Origin: Henricia sp. BOLD:AAB3569
Taxonomy: Eukaryota > Echinodermata > Asteroidea > Spinulosida > Echinasteridae
NCBI GenBank assembly: GCA_037783545.1
Contig: JBBELK010000024.1
Span: 2,852,001-2,916,000 of the forward strand
Direction: 5' to 3'
DNA: 64,000 bases
The notes beneath the pieces were generated by a model. It saw only the letters and a program-made list of their open reading frames with translations, made no database searches and was not told where the DNA came from. Below are positions 12,801 through 24,727 of this stretch, one piece after another. Numbering within the stretch: the stretch's first letter is position 1; the number at the start of each line of letters is the position of its first letter. The translations under genes and the position numbers were made by a program.

Positions 12801-15800
12801 GATTAGCCATTGACTCATGACTCATACCTAATTAATAAAGTCTGATTTTGATAAGTGTTTGTAACTTTGATTACTAACGTTTGTCATTGCAGGGATGATG
12901 TCCTCTTGCAGCCATCCAGTGAGAACATCCAGACATTTGAGGCAGAGACCGCGGTCCTGACACTGCCGAAGCCTAAACCTAAAGATGCTGGCGAGTATAA
13001 GTGCGTTGTCATCAACCCAACTGGGGAGGACTACTGCACAGCGAAGCTCACTGTGCAAGGTATGGTTTACTTGTTACAGAAACCAATGCAATATCTGGTA
13101 TGGTGCCTAATCACTATTGAAATGAAACAACCAAACTTGGGATGAGAGAAAAATCGTAAGGGCCTTATCGAGATGCAAATCTGAGACCTCTGTACTGACA
13201 CCAAGTATTCCTCAAAAGTACCAACAGCACTAGCTCGTAATCCTGAAGAAACTTCTGAAGAGAAGACAATGACAAAATGCTCAGTTTTAGAGGTGGGAAG
13301 AAAACCACTACACACATGTATAGGGGGAAACCCTACAGACTCAAGCAGGGACTGAGAACCCAATCCACATACTGACCCGGACAGGATTTGATCCGGAGCC
13401 ACAGAAGTAGAAAGCGAGGAAAGTACTCATCAACTATGCAGTCATTGACCCATGAAATATTAAGCAAGTTCGATTCACGACTAGAGTTATCCACTGGTCA
13501 AACGTCATCCTGGCAACACGCGTTCAAGTGAGAATGCCTTTGGTTGGTCAACTGTTTCTGCGCAATATGCTGCATCAACTCAATGCCTGATGGGTACCAG
13601 TGACCAGCATGACTGTGCCCTGTGGGCTGGTTCTAAATGGTCGACCAGACATGACTAACCAACATTGACTAGACTGCGTTCGGTTGGAAATAATCAAACT
13701 ATAGTTAACTATAGTCATGAATCAAAATTTCCAATTGTGGCTGCCGTAATATTGCAAAACAAATACAACAAGGTATTTTTTATCAGTGGAAACAGTGACA
13801 ACTAATATAAATGTTGCAATTTGGAGCCCTCATCACAGTACACATGCCAGGACATATATCATAAGCACCCAGGTTCATTGCTTGTATTTTTTTATACATT
13901 GATCAAACAGAAATAAAGAAGATCCCTAAATTTGAGGAGAAGCCAACAGTGCCCAGCACCCCTGAGGGTAAGTTGACCGTGTCCATTCATCAACAAAAGA
14001 AACGAAAGGTTTCCTCAGAAACAGGTTTAATTAAATTCTTATTCAAATTTTTATTAAATTTTCCTATTAAGTTGACTTAAACTAATATAAATAAATGTGA
14101 AATGTTTTTCATACACTACTTCTGTAAGTAAAAGTCTTTTGTTGCCTTAGACAAAGCAAGCCTTGCCAAATGGTCACTATGGTTTGTAGATAAATTGTTC
14201 ACGTTTCTTTTATTCCTCGTTATGATATTAATTTTTGTCCTCCCAATCAGGCAATGATGCCACTATCCGCTGCAAAGTCGAAGGCTTCCCCAAGCCCGAG
14301 GTGACCTGGACCAAGGGTTGGAAGCAGGTCACACCAGGAGCTCGATTCGATGTCAGCTACGATGATACAACTCAAGAGAGTGTGCTAACCATTAAGGATG
14401 TTAAGCCATCAGATGCTGGCAAGTACACATGTAAGCTGAAGAATCCAATTGGTGAAGATAAGGCTGATGTTAGCCTCATGATTACTCCTAAACCGAAGAA
14501 GGAAAAACCAGCTCCTGATGTTGCTGAGGTCAAAGTGGAGAAGAAACTGCTGGAACAGACACAACCACTGGTGAGCATTTGGTATTTTTGGTTTAAATTA
14601 TTGAGTCCACAATATGTTTCTTTCTTTCCTAATTTGCCAATTCAATTTTGTGCTTATTGTATCATCAGTGTGGAAGAGCAATTTAGATATTGGGGCCGGG
14701 CCGGGGAGCAGGGCACCTCACAGTTTTCCTGCTCCTCGCAGTTTTGGTCACAGTTTCAGCAGCCTCGGTTTCCAAAGCCAATATATAACTGCTAATCTAC
14801 AAGAAAACACTTAATAATCATCAGTCACAAGAAAACACTTAATAATGAAATTGTATTTTTTGGTCACAGCCCATTGATGAAGCACAACCAACCAAGACAG
14901 GAGAGAAACCAGTTGAAGTGACTCCAGAAGAGATTGTGCCTGTTAGCAAGCCAGAGGTGGAAGCTGCCCCGATCACAAAACCAGAAGGTAACTTGCAAAC
15001 GTTCTTAAACCATCTTAAATCCGGGATACATCATTGAGGATAACAAGTGTCTCGGTGATTTCCTTAATATATAGTTTGCAAGTGAAAAAATGTGTGATGT
15101 AATACAATGGCTTAGAATCTGTCAATAATCATAATTATATTTAGGTGTCTTAAGATAGTCTTAGTTATGTCACACGAATGCTTTATTGCAAGACGAAATA
15201 ACTTATGATGTCTTAGTTAACACATCTTAAGAGTTTAAAATACATCTTTACTTTCTTTATTGCAATCCACTTCTGTTTATTACCCACTAAAACTTTTCAT
15301 CAAAAACAATGTTTAACATTAACTGTCTGGCCCGTACAGGCTAGTTGTCTGATGGGGGTTCTTTTGCCAAAAAGTGGACAAATTTCCTATTTTTAAGGAC
15401 CAAGTTCATTGTGACAAGAAACTAGGGTGTCATTGAGAGAAACAATGATGTAATAAAGTACACCTAAAAACGATGATGAATGTTAAATCAAGCAAAGTGT
15501 TAAGTCAATGTTGCCATCTGAAGTCTTCATCAGGACTGACTGCGATTCTATAAGCTGCTTTTGTTTCTATTCTTATTACAGGTCCAGCCACATTCATTGC
15601 CAAACCAGGTCCCTTTGTCCAAGGCATTGAGGACGAGGAAGCCGAAATCATGTGTGAAATCAGCGACGAAGTCACCGATGTGAAGTGGTATCGTGACGGT
15701 GAAGAGATCCGTGAGGATGAGAAGTTTCAGTTCAAGAGGGAAGGTCGACGTTGCTCTCTCATCATTAAGGAGGCAACACTGGATGACAAGGCCAAGTACA

Positions 15801-18800
15801 TGTGTGCTCTGCCTGAGGAAAAAGCAGCTACCAAACTTTTTGTCAAAGGTCAGTCTTCTGCAATACATTCAATGGGCTTTTTAAACAGCTTTATGTAAGT
15901 TTTCCCAAGAGAATTGATGATGATCTCTTTTTATTGTCTCATCCCAGCTACTATGGAATTTTTGAAACCGAGTGGTTTGGGTGTTAACATTCAGGTGAAA
16001 ACTTGATGTTGCGAGTTCAATGTCCTGCCAAGGTAGCTGTGTTCCTGAGTATAAAGGCATTTAACCACAATTGCTCCATCCTTTGGAAGGGATGTAAAGC
16101 CATTGGTTCAATATGTTGTATATAAATGTACTTAACATATCCCAGAGCAGGTGATTTCCCAGCGTCTCCGACCATCTGCTGCCAATGGCGCCACCCACCT
16201 TTGTACCTCGGTGTTTAAGTGGAACACACTTGTAAGCTTCATTTAATTCAGCATGTGTGTGAATTAAAGTCCCATAACCTCATAAATTGTTATATTTCAC
16301 AGAAACTGTCCACATTGTCAACATCCCAGAGACAGCAAACATCAAAGAAGCAGACAAGGGCATCCTTGAGGTGGAATTCAATAAAGACGTCTCCCGCAAG
16401 CGAGTCATTTTCTTTAAGGATGGCAAGGAACTCAAGTCAAGCAAGAAGTACAAAATTGTCCGTAAAGGCACCACGGCAACCTTGACCATCAATGATGTGA
16501 CTCCGCAAGATGCAGGGGAATACACAGTCACTGCAGAAGAAGCCAAGGCAACCGTCTCCATGTTTGTTGAAGAGAAACCCAAACCTAACCCACCGATCTT
16601 TGACCAAGTGCCAAAAGCTTTGGATGTCTGCGAAGGTAAAAGTTTTGGATAGATGCAATAATGACTATGTTTCGTATAATTGCAGTCACCCGCTGTTGGA
16701 TATTCAATGCTGCCATTTCACACCATAAATAAAAGACAAAGGAAACCTAAGGGGCCGTTCCAAGTTGTCAACATTTTTCAACAGTTTTACAAAGAGTTGT
16801 TTTTTTCAACACACCCCCTTCCCCCGAAATACTACTTATCAACATTTTTCTGTCATTCCCATGAAGTGTCAACATTTTACAGTGCATGTAAAGTCCTACT
16901 TGGCCCTTGACCCCCCTTTCCCCTTCTTATGCTATGAAGAACTGAGAAAATGTTGACAGCCCCTTAAAGAGAAATGGTTGAATGTCTTTGAACCTAACAC
17001 CTTAATTTTCCTCTTGACATGACCAGGTGACACTGCCATATTCCGCTTTAAGGTTAGTGGCACACCAGCTCCCACCATTCAGTGGTTCAAGGGATGGCGT
17101 GAAATCACTCTAAGTGAAGAGTTCTCAGTGACCTATGATGAAGAGACGGATGAACATCAGTTTACCATCAACTCTGTATGTATCAAGGATGCTGGCAAGT
17201 ACCACTGTCAACTGACTAGCGAGACTGGTACTACAAAGTACGGCGTCTCTTTGATGGTTCAGGAAAAACCTGCCGAGGATGTGCCGTTTAACATCCCACT
17301 CAAAAGGTCAGTGCCTCATTAATAGCTTTGTATCTCACTGAAAAATTAGTAACAATGCAATATTTACGAGGGAAGGTAATTTAGCTTGTGTCGAGGAGAA
17401 TAAATTTTAAGACCACATTGTGCCTAATAATCACTATTGAAGTGAAACAACCAACATGTTGGTGACATCATGTTTCGACACTAGCAGTCGTTTTCAAAGA
17501 AAAAAATTACGAGGACATAAAAGAAAACCTTAAACAGCACATAAAATATGTTGGACGAAACACAAGGAGAAGCAGTCAGACAGAAAGATGGGTTGAAGTG
17601 GAAAGCCAATTGGGGGAACAAAGGGCAGGTCTTGCCATAGACCTTTATCGAGGTGCGGCCATCTTCCCTTTTCTCCTTTTAAAAGCGAGGCTTGCAGTTT
17701 GGTCCCTTTTTCAAATCGTTCATTTTGTTCATAACAATGGCACAGGCGTTGCGCGATTAAGAGAGCACACAGCGTGGGGCAGTGATTCTCAACGGAATAT
17801 TTACACGTGCTATCGTGCCGACGCACTGATCGTATCCGGCACGTACTATCGGGAACAAGACAAAAATGGACGCACCCTGATTAAGGTCTATGGGGCAGGA
17901 GGGTGAAAACAAAACATGGATTTGGAGTGGGGTGTGGATTATTGAAGGAAAACTTTGTTTCTCTGATGAAGACTTCTTCTTTAGGGTCTCAATTTTTAAT
18001 CATTTATATATTGTATGTTTTCAAAAACTTGGCAACCTCTGCAATCATTTCTTCTGTTTTTGTATTTGAATTTGCTTTGTTGTTTATGCTTTTGTTTTTT
18101 CAATTGTATTATGTCTGTGCTTTGTTGACAGGCGTCCATCCCAGGAACTGAGACAACAAGAAGAGATTGACATCATGGAACTTTTATGTAGCGTGGAACC
18201 TAAGGATTATGAGAGAGTCCTGCGAGAAGCTGGCGTCTATGATTTCAGAGCAATTCTCAAGCAGTTGAAACTCATGCAGAAGCAATTGGAGATACCTGAG
18301 GAACCGGTTGAGGTGAGATTTTGATCTTAAGAAGATGTCAGCAATTGCTGGAATATATAGATAGACTCTGTTCACGTGTTAGAATGGTTTAATCGTTTCT
18401 CTTGAATCAGTTCTATAGAATGCAAACGGCTGATTGGAAAGGTGCACTGAAGATTGGAATGCTTAAGTAGTTTGGCACTTTTTCAATCAGTAGCTTGAAC
18501 CGATTCAGAAGGCCCAATTGATTGCTTTCCGGTGACGTCACCCCTTCCATCCACCATTTTGGTGGGCATTTTTCATGACCCACGTGGCTCGAGTAATAAA
18601 CGGCAATAAGAGCAAGAAAATCGCATTGGTTGCACTTATCTCTGTGCTTGAAATTGCTTTATGTTGTTGCGCCATGGATGTTGTATCAATAAAGATGAAA
18701 ACGCATTTCTTCAGGCTAAACATTGCGATCAAGTAAAAGCACTTTTTGTTTTACAAGCCGAGTGCATGCTCAATAATTTGAACGTATCACAACGCGTGCG

Positions 18801-21800
18801 TGCGGCATCTTCGAATGAAAATACGCTTGTGAGTATTTTTTACGCATGTTCATGTGCGTCTATTGGCGCGCGTGTGTACGTGCGTGACTGTTGACCACCA
18901 AACATTCCCGGATGTTCTATGTCATCGAAAGCAATCAATAGGCTGTATTCCTGAACGCGTGAGGGCGCTCAAACTATAGTAACTTGAGGGGAAAATTGCC
19001 ATAGCTGACAGTGGAAACTGGGGGGAATATACGTCCGTACGTGGGGAAAAGTCGCGTATGCAGAGTGCCTCGGGCACAGATTTCCACTAAAAGTAAACGT
19101 TTGAAATGCGTGCGCGCATAGTGCGTTTTGTGTTTTTAAAAAACGCGCAATGGGCGCAGACCACTTGACAGTGCCCTCACGCGTTCAGGAATATGGCCTA
19201 TTGTTTTAATGCGTGAATAGGGATGTATGTAATATCGAGCAGCAAAAAAAAAAACAGTTGAATCAAAATTATAAATTTTCTTTTGTAATTAAGCTGACAT
19301 TGAAATATTCACATGACAGCTTCATTGTGCGTGACTGCTGAAAATGTCCACCCTTGATTGACTCAAAAAGTGGGAACAAAAAATTGCATTTCTTTTGTTG
19401 CTGGGTGTAGTTGAGCCGTTTTGGAATCTTTTAAATATATCAGAATACTTAAGTGTTAATGAAGAAAAGGTCTTGAATACATCCTGAACAACTACATGTA
19501 TTGTGAATTCCTGTTTCTCATGAATATTCAACACCTTTGTTCTAAAGCTACAAGAGCCTGAGGAAATTGAGGAGATGGAAGCAATCGAGATCGAGTCCCC
19601 GCTGTTGTCTGCTGCACCGACAATACCAACTGTGTTGAGTCGTCCTGCTGAACCGCCTAAAGGTTGGTTTCTATAGATTGTATCATATAGCTGCCATCTT
19701 GTAGGGAAACATTTGACATTTAAATTAGGCAACACATATTAAGGTGAGCACAAAATGTGCATCCACGCACGTCCTCAAGGAACAAAAAAAACTGCCCCAC
19801 AAGATGGCAGCTATTCAATGTTCAGTTTACGGTATTTACTTTTTCTTCTTTTGCAATAGAAATGCAGGAAAATGCTGTATCCAAAAATGTCATTCCTTAG
19901 ACAAATGAGCAGTGCACATGCCCATACTACAAAGCATCGCTGCAATTGCCATTCTTTGTGAAGTTTGTATCCACTTTTCAGTGGGTCATATGTCTTGTTC
20001 TTTGTATAACAATGCCCTTGAATTTAGTTTGCCCTTTTATGTGAATGAGTGCATTAACTACAATCTACATCATAAACTGCATTTAGCGTTTCCCGAATTA
20101 CACGAAGATGTCACTATTTTCCAAATTTTAATGTTAAATTTGTAATTTGTTGCATTTGTGAGTGGTTAAACTTTGCAGTTTTCCCCAACTTTTAATTCTT
20201 CAACCTTGCTGTGTATTTTCTAAGAATGGTTTTATCCACCACCCCCCACCCACCTCTACGTTCCCCCAACCCCCTAAAAAAAAAATTCAGATGCTCTTTC
20301 TTTGAGATGTACCTCAAATAGTTTTTTATCTGACCTTGATAATCCGGTTTTAATCCACAAAATGGCAACTATGCTTTGTAATGCACTTGTTTTAAAGAAC
20401 TATCAAACAGCATTGTGTAATGTACGTATAAACTTTGCATGGGATTTTTGCTACACTCACCATGCTTCCATTACCAATGTGGGTAAGTATGAATTTTGCA
20501 TGTGTTTTTAGCAATAAGTCCAGTCTACTCGGACACAATGCACTATAAGCGTGTTTTTACTGCGGGCTTCGGTTGTAAACTTGAATGCAATGAATTCGGT
20601 AATGCCTATTACATTTACTTTGTTTTTTTTTTTAATCGAGACAACACACTGGTATTTAGCACGCTATGCGTGCATGACAGGTGAAATGATGCACACCCCT
20701 CTAAAAAAAATGTTATTGGCTGTTTCCATTTTCAAATTATTGTTGCAAGCATTCACAAAAATCTTCCTGGAGCAGGCAAATAACTGTTTCAGGCTTCCAA
20801 AAGGATAACAGCACCGAAGCATTTCTGAAATGGTTTCCGTGCTCAGTAGAAACATGCTCTTTTAAGCACCAATCTATACCCGGTGAAACTTGGGTATACA
20901 TGTTTGTCAGTTTTGCATCTTAAGCCCAAATGTACCCATCTCAAGACGCTGTACCCAGCAAGGTAAAAGGTAAACTGCAGCTTTGCTTGATTGACTTGCT
21001 AATTTCTGAACCTAAGTCTGCCTATTCACAACCCCGGGTTCCTAATATGAAGTGCCTACATGCTCCCAGCTTGCCTGCAGGTAATTATAAAGGTCCATTT
21101 ACACTGACACTTTTTCATACATTAATGTGTATAAATTTGATGCGTGTCACCTCGGGAAAATATGGCATGGAAGAAATTTGGTGTAAAACGATGCACTGAA
21201 TATTACAAAATCACAAAAACGCTTGCCGTCCGAGTTGATTATGTGATTTTCAGTGCATAATTACTTTGGGAAAGGGCAAAACAAACCCTAATTAACATTC
21301 AGTCTCTCCTATGCAAGTTAAATCAATTTCTAATCATTTTACACCAAATTCCCTCCATGCCACATTTTCTTGAGGCCACACGTGTCAAATTTTACGTTTG
21401 TTAATGCGTGAAAAACAGTCAGTGTGAATCCACCCTAAGCTTTGCATGCGTGTGTTCCGGGCATGGAACCCACCTTCACCCACTAGCAACCTCAGCTTGG
21501 CCAACAAACACCCAGTTGCACCCAGTTGCACCTAGTTGCACCCAGTTGCACCCAACACCAACCACAGTTTCTAAATACCGAGCACCCATTGGCCACCCAA
21601 CAGAGGAGTATGAGTTTGTGGAGGAGCTGGAACCAGTGATCGTTGCACCCAACGAGACCGCTGAGCTCATATGCACGGTTTCCAGCGAGTCGGCCAAGGT
21701 CAAGTGGTTTTGTGGGGATGAAGAAATCGTGATTGATGATGAAAAATACAAGACCAAGGAGGTCCAGAGAAGACGCTCTCTCATCATTACGGATGTGACT

Positions 21801-24696
21801 GCGGATGATGCAGGGCCGTACTTTTGTGCTGTCGGAGATAAAACTACTTCAACGTTTCTTACTGTGACAAAAGGTATTGAGGAAACATTGCCAGTGGACC
21901 GTAACAAATTGTGAACAAATATTATTGGTCACAAAACAGTTATTGTTTTCATAACAAATTTGTAAAATGGATATGCAAAACACTGTGCATTTGTCCTCCA
22001 AGTTGAAATTAGTTTTATTCAAGATTTCAATTCAAGAGTTGAACCTTTCCTTTGTGGTTGTCAAGTATTTCACTACTTTTGTTTACCTGTTCGCTGGGAC
22101 GACTAGACAAGGTAATGTTTTCTTTGAAGGAAATTTTTTCTTTATTTTTCACAAAGTAGGTATTTATTTTTAACTCTAATAATAATAATAATGGTGGATA
22201 CTTATACAGTGCACATTTCCGCCCTTGCGGGGGTGCTCCTGGCACTGTTGCTATTATTACCGCTGCCATCAGGAAATCACCAGAACCGTTTCGCTTCAAC
22301 TACATGTAGGTGGCTACCTGGCCAAGGCGCACAACCCTATCAGCAGTTAGATTGTGGCATTTCCCCCTAACAGCTCCCCATATATCGCTTGGGTTGACGA
22401 GGCAATTGAGATTAAGTGTCTTGCCCACAGACACGAACACGTTGGCACGAGTGGGGCTCGAACCCATAACCCTTCGATCACGAGCACGGCTGTATACCCA
22501 CTAGACCACACATGCTCATGGGAACACATGAGCATATGCCATTCTTCTCCGTATATTTTTCTCTGAACACTTATTTTGGACTTTGTGTACTCCTCAGAAA
22601 TCCCAACGATCTTAAAGGACCTCAATAGCCAGAAAGGTGAAGAATCCGAAGATGTAGCATTTACCTGTGAGTTGACCTCTGACCTCCCGGATGACACCGA
22701 GGTCATCTGGCTGAAAGCAGGTCAAGAGATTGAACCCAGTGACAAGTTTGAGATAAAGGTTGACAAGCGGAAACTGTCGCTGGTGGTTCATGACTTGAAG
22801 AAAGAAGACCAAGCTGATTACACGGTGCTGGTTGGAGGAAGACGCTCGTCGGCTACGCTTCAAGTCAAAGGTTGGTCTAAAGGGATAACTCAACCCTGGT
22901 CAAATCACACTCTTTTGTTTGTACCCTCTTCCAGCACCCATAAAGATTCCTATAAAGTGTGATGTCAGTTGCCAGAGTAATTGGGTCTAAACATTCATTG
23001 TTGATCAAAAATCTCCATTGCTGAATCTTTAAAAAATCACTGGTTTTTAATAGTGTAGTGATCACAATAACCTCGACAACGCACAAAGGTGATCAGGGCT
23101 CGAATTTCATGAAAAAATCTGCTAGACCACAGGGTTAGTAGCTCAAATCATTTACTGGCCTGACGCTATTTTTACAAGACCAAAGCCACAAGGAACGTGG
23201 ATTTACTGTTTGTTAGTTTCACAATGCACTGGACCACTGGTCTAGTACGGTAGATAAAGCACTAGACCGAGGCTTAAATTACTGACCTCGGTCCACCGGT
23301 CCAGTGGGTATTTCGAGCCCTGGTGATGTTTTAACTCTAGTACTGTGTTAGCAAAGTGCCTTGCCCAAGGGCACAAGACATTGGTTGCAACGCAATGTCT
23401 TAAGTGGAATGTAAGCGATCTTATGAAATGGGAAGCAGTCTAGTCAAAGTAGTCTGGAAGTCAGTGATTTGTATGCTGCATCTTGCAGCACTAACATTAT
23501 TAGCAATAAATTTCTCCAGTGTCACTTGAGAGATATTTTCCTAACATCCTAAAGGCAGCTGAGGTTGTGGTGTTCCCTACTTAGAGCCTCTCTCTTCCCA
23601 GAACATCCTTGCTCCAGTGACACACTCAGCATAGGGCAGAGCCGACATTTCCCCCTTTGTTTGCAGGCCCAGAAAAAAAAATTCAATACAAAATTGAGAT
23701 AGTGTGCATAGTCAGACATTAGAATATGACCCACGGTATGCCTCAGATTGCAGTAAAATAGCTTTAAAATTTCAGAATTGTATAGGGAGCATGCCTCCAG
23801 CAGTCGATTTCACGAAACATTGCGCAGCTTGCGCAACTTTTGACAATTGGCGCAAACCCCATAGCTTGCGTGTTATCTTCGGAAGAATGTTGCGCAACTT
23901 ACGCAATAAAATGTTGTCATTTGTTGTCTCAGGTTTCACCATCACTCCCCTGCATGACACAAAGGCGACCGAGTTTGACAAAAGCGCCACGTTTCAGTGT
24001 ACGGTTTCCAGTGAGAAGGCAGTCGTAACTTGGCTCAAAGATGGTGAAAAGCTTGAAGCTGGTCCTAAGTATGAGATTATCGAGGACGGCAAGCGGCAAA
24101 TGCTTGTTGTTCATGATGTCACACCTGATGATGAAGGGAACTACAGCTGTGTTGTTGGTGACGTAGAGTCCGAGGCCACTCTCAACGTTCAAGGTTAGTG
24201 GACGCATTTTTCTCAAAGAACCTTAATTCAAAAACCTTATTACGGAGTACAAGTCGAGAATAAACCTTGTAGATGCAGAGATGCCAACATTTACGATTTA
24301 GGCATAGTTTGTGCAATTGTTTCAGCATTCTACAATTATATGTCACAATACCAATTATTGTGACATATAATTGTAGAATGCTTCAAATACGGGGTTTAAA
24401 TAGGGCTTGGGTGTAAGTTATAAAATTTTGTTTCCAAAGCAGGTACCCTGTGGCAAATTACTCTTTTTCAAATTGCAATCTTGGCATCTCTGTAGGTGCA
24501 TTTGTATGAGCCATTTATTTTCCATTGTCAAAACTTGGGTTTTATAGATTTTTAACATGCTGTTGCCATCTTTGTTTTATATGTGCTGGGCACAGTTAGT
24601 GTAGTAAGTGAAAGAACCATTTTCGCATTTGCTTGATCATGCTACGTATGCTTCATAGCAGTGGCATTGCCAAAGGGGTGCCAAATTGTCGTGCCT

Positions 24697-24727
<31 letters not shown>

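Noticed and set aside
14235-14795. Continuation of the exon 21 reading frame past 14570
   Set aside because: The ORF runs on by chance into intron sequence; GTGAGC at 14571 is a good donor, and exon 22 continues the P/E-rich linker in the right phase.
19663-21603. Extra exons in the 1.9 kb intron (for example around 20930-21088)
   Set aside because: Short open stretches have no Ig, Fn or PEVK features, and no pair of sites joins exon 27 to exon 28 in frame with a recognisable product.
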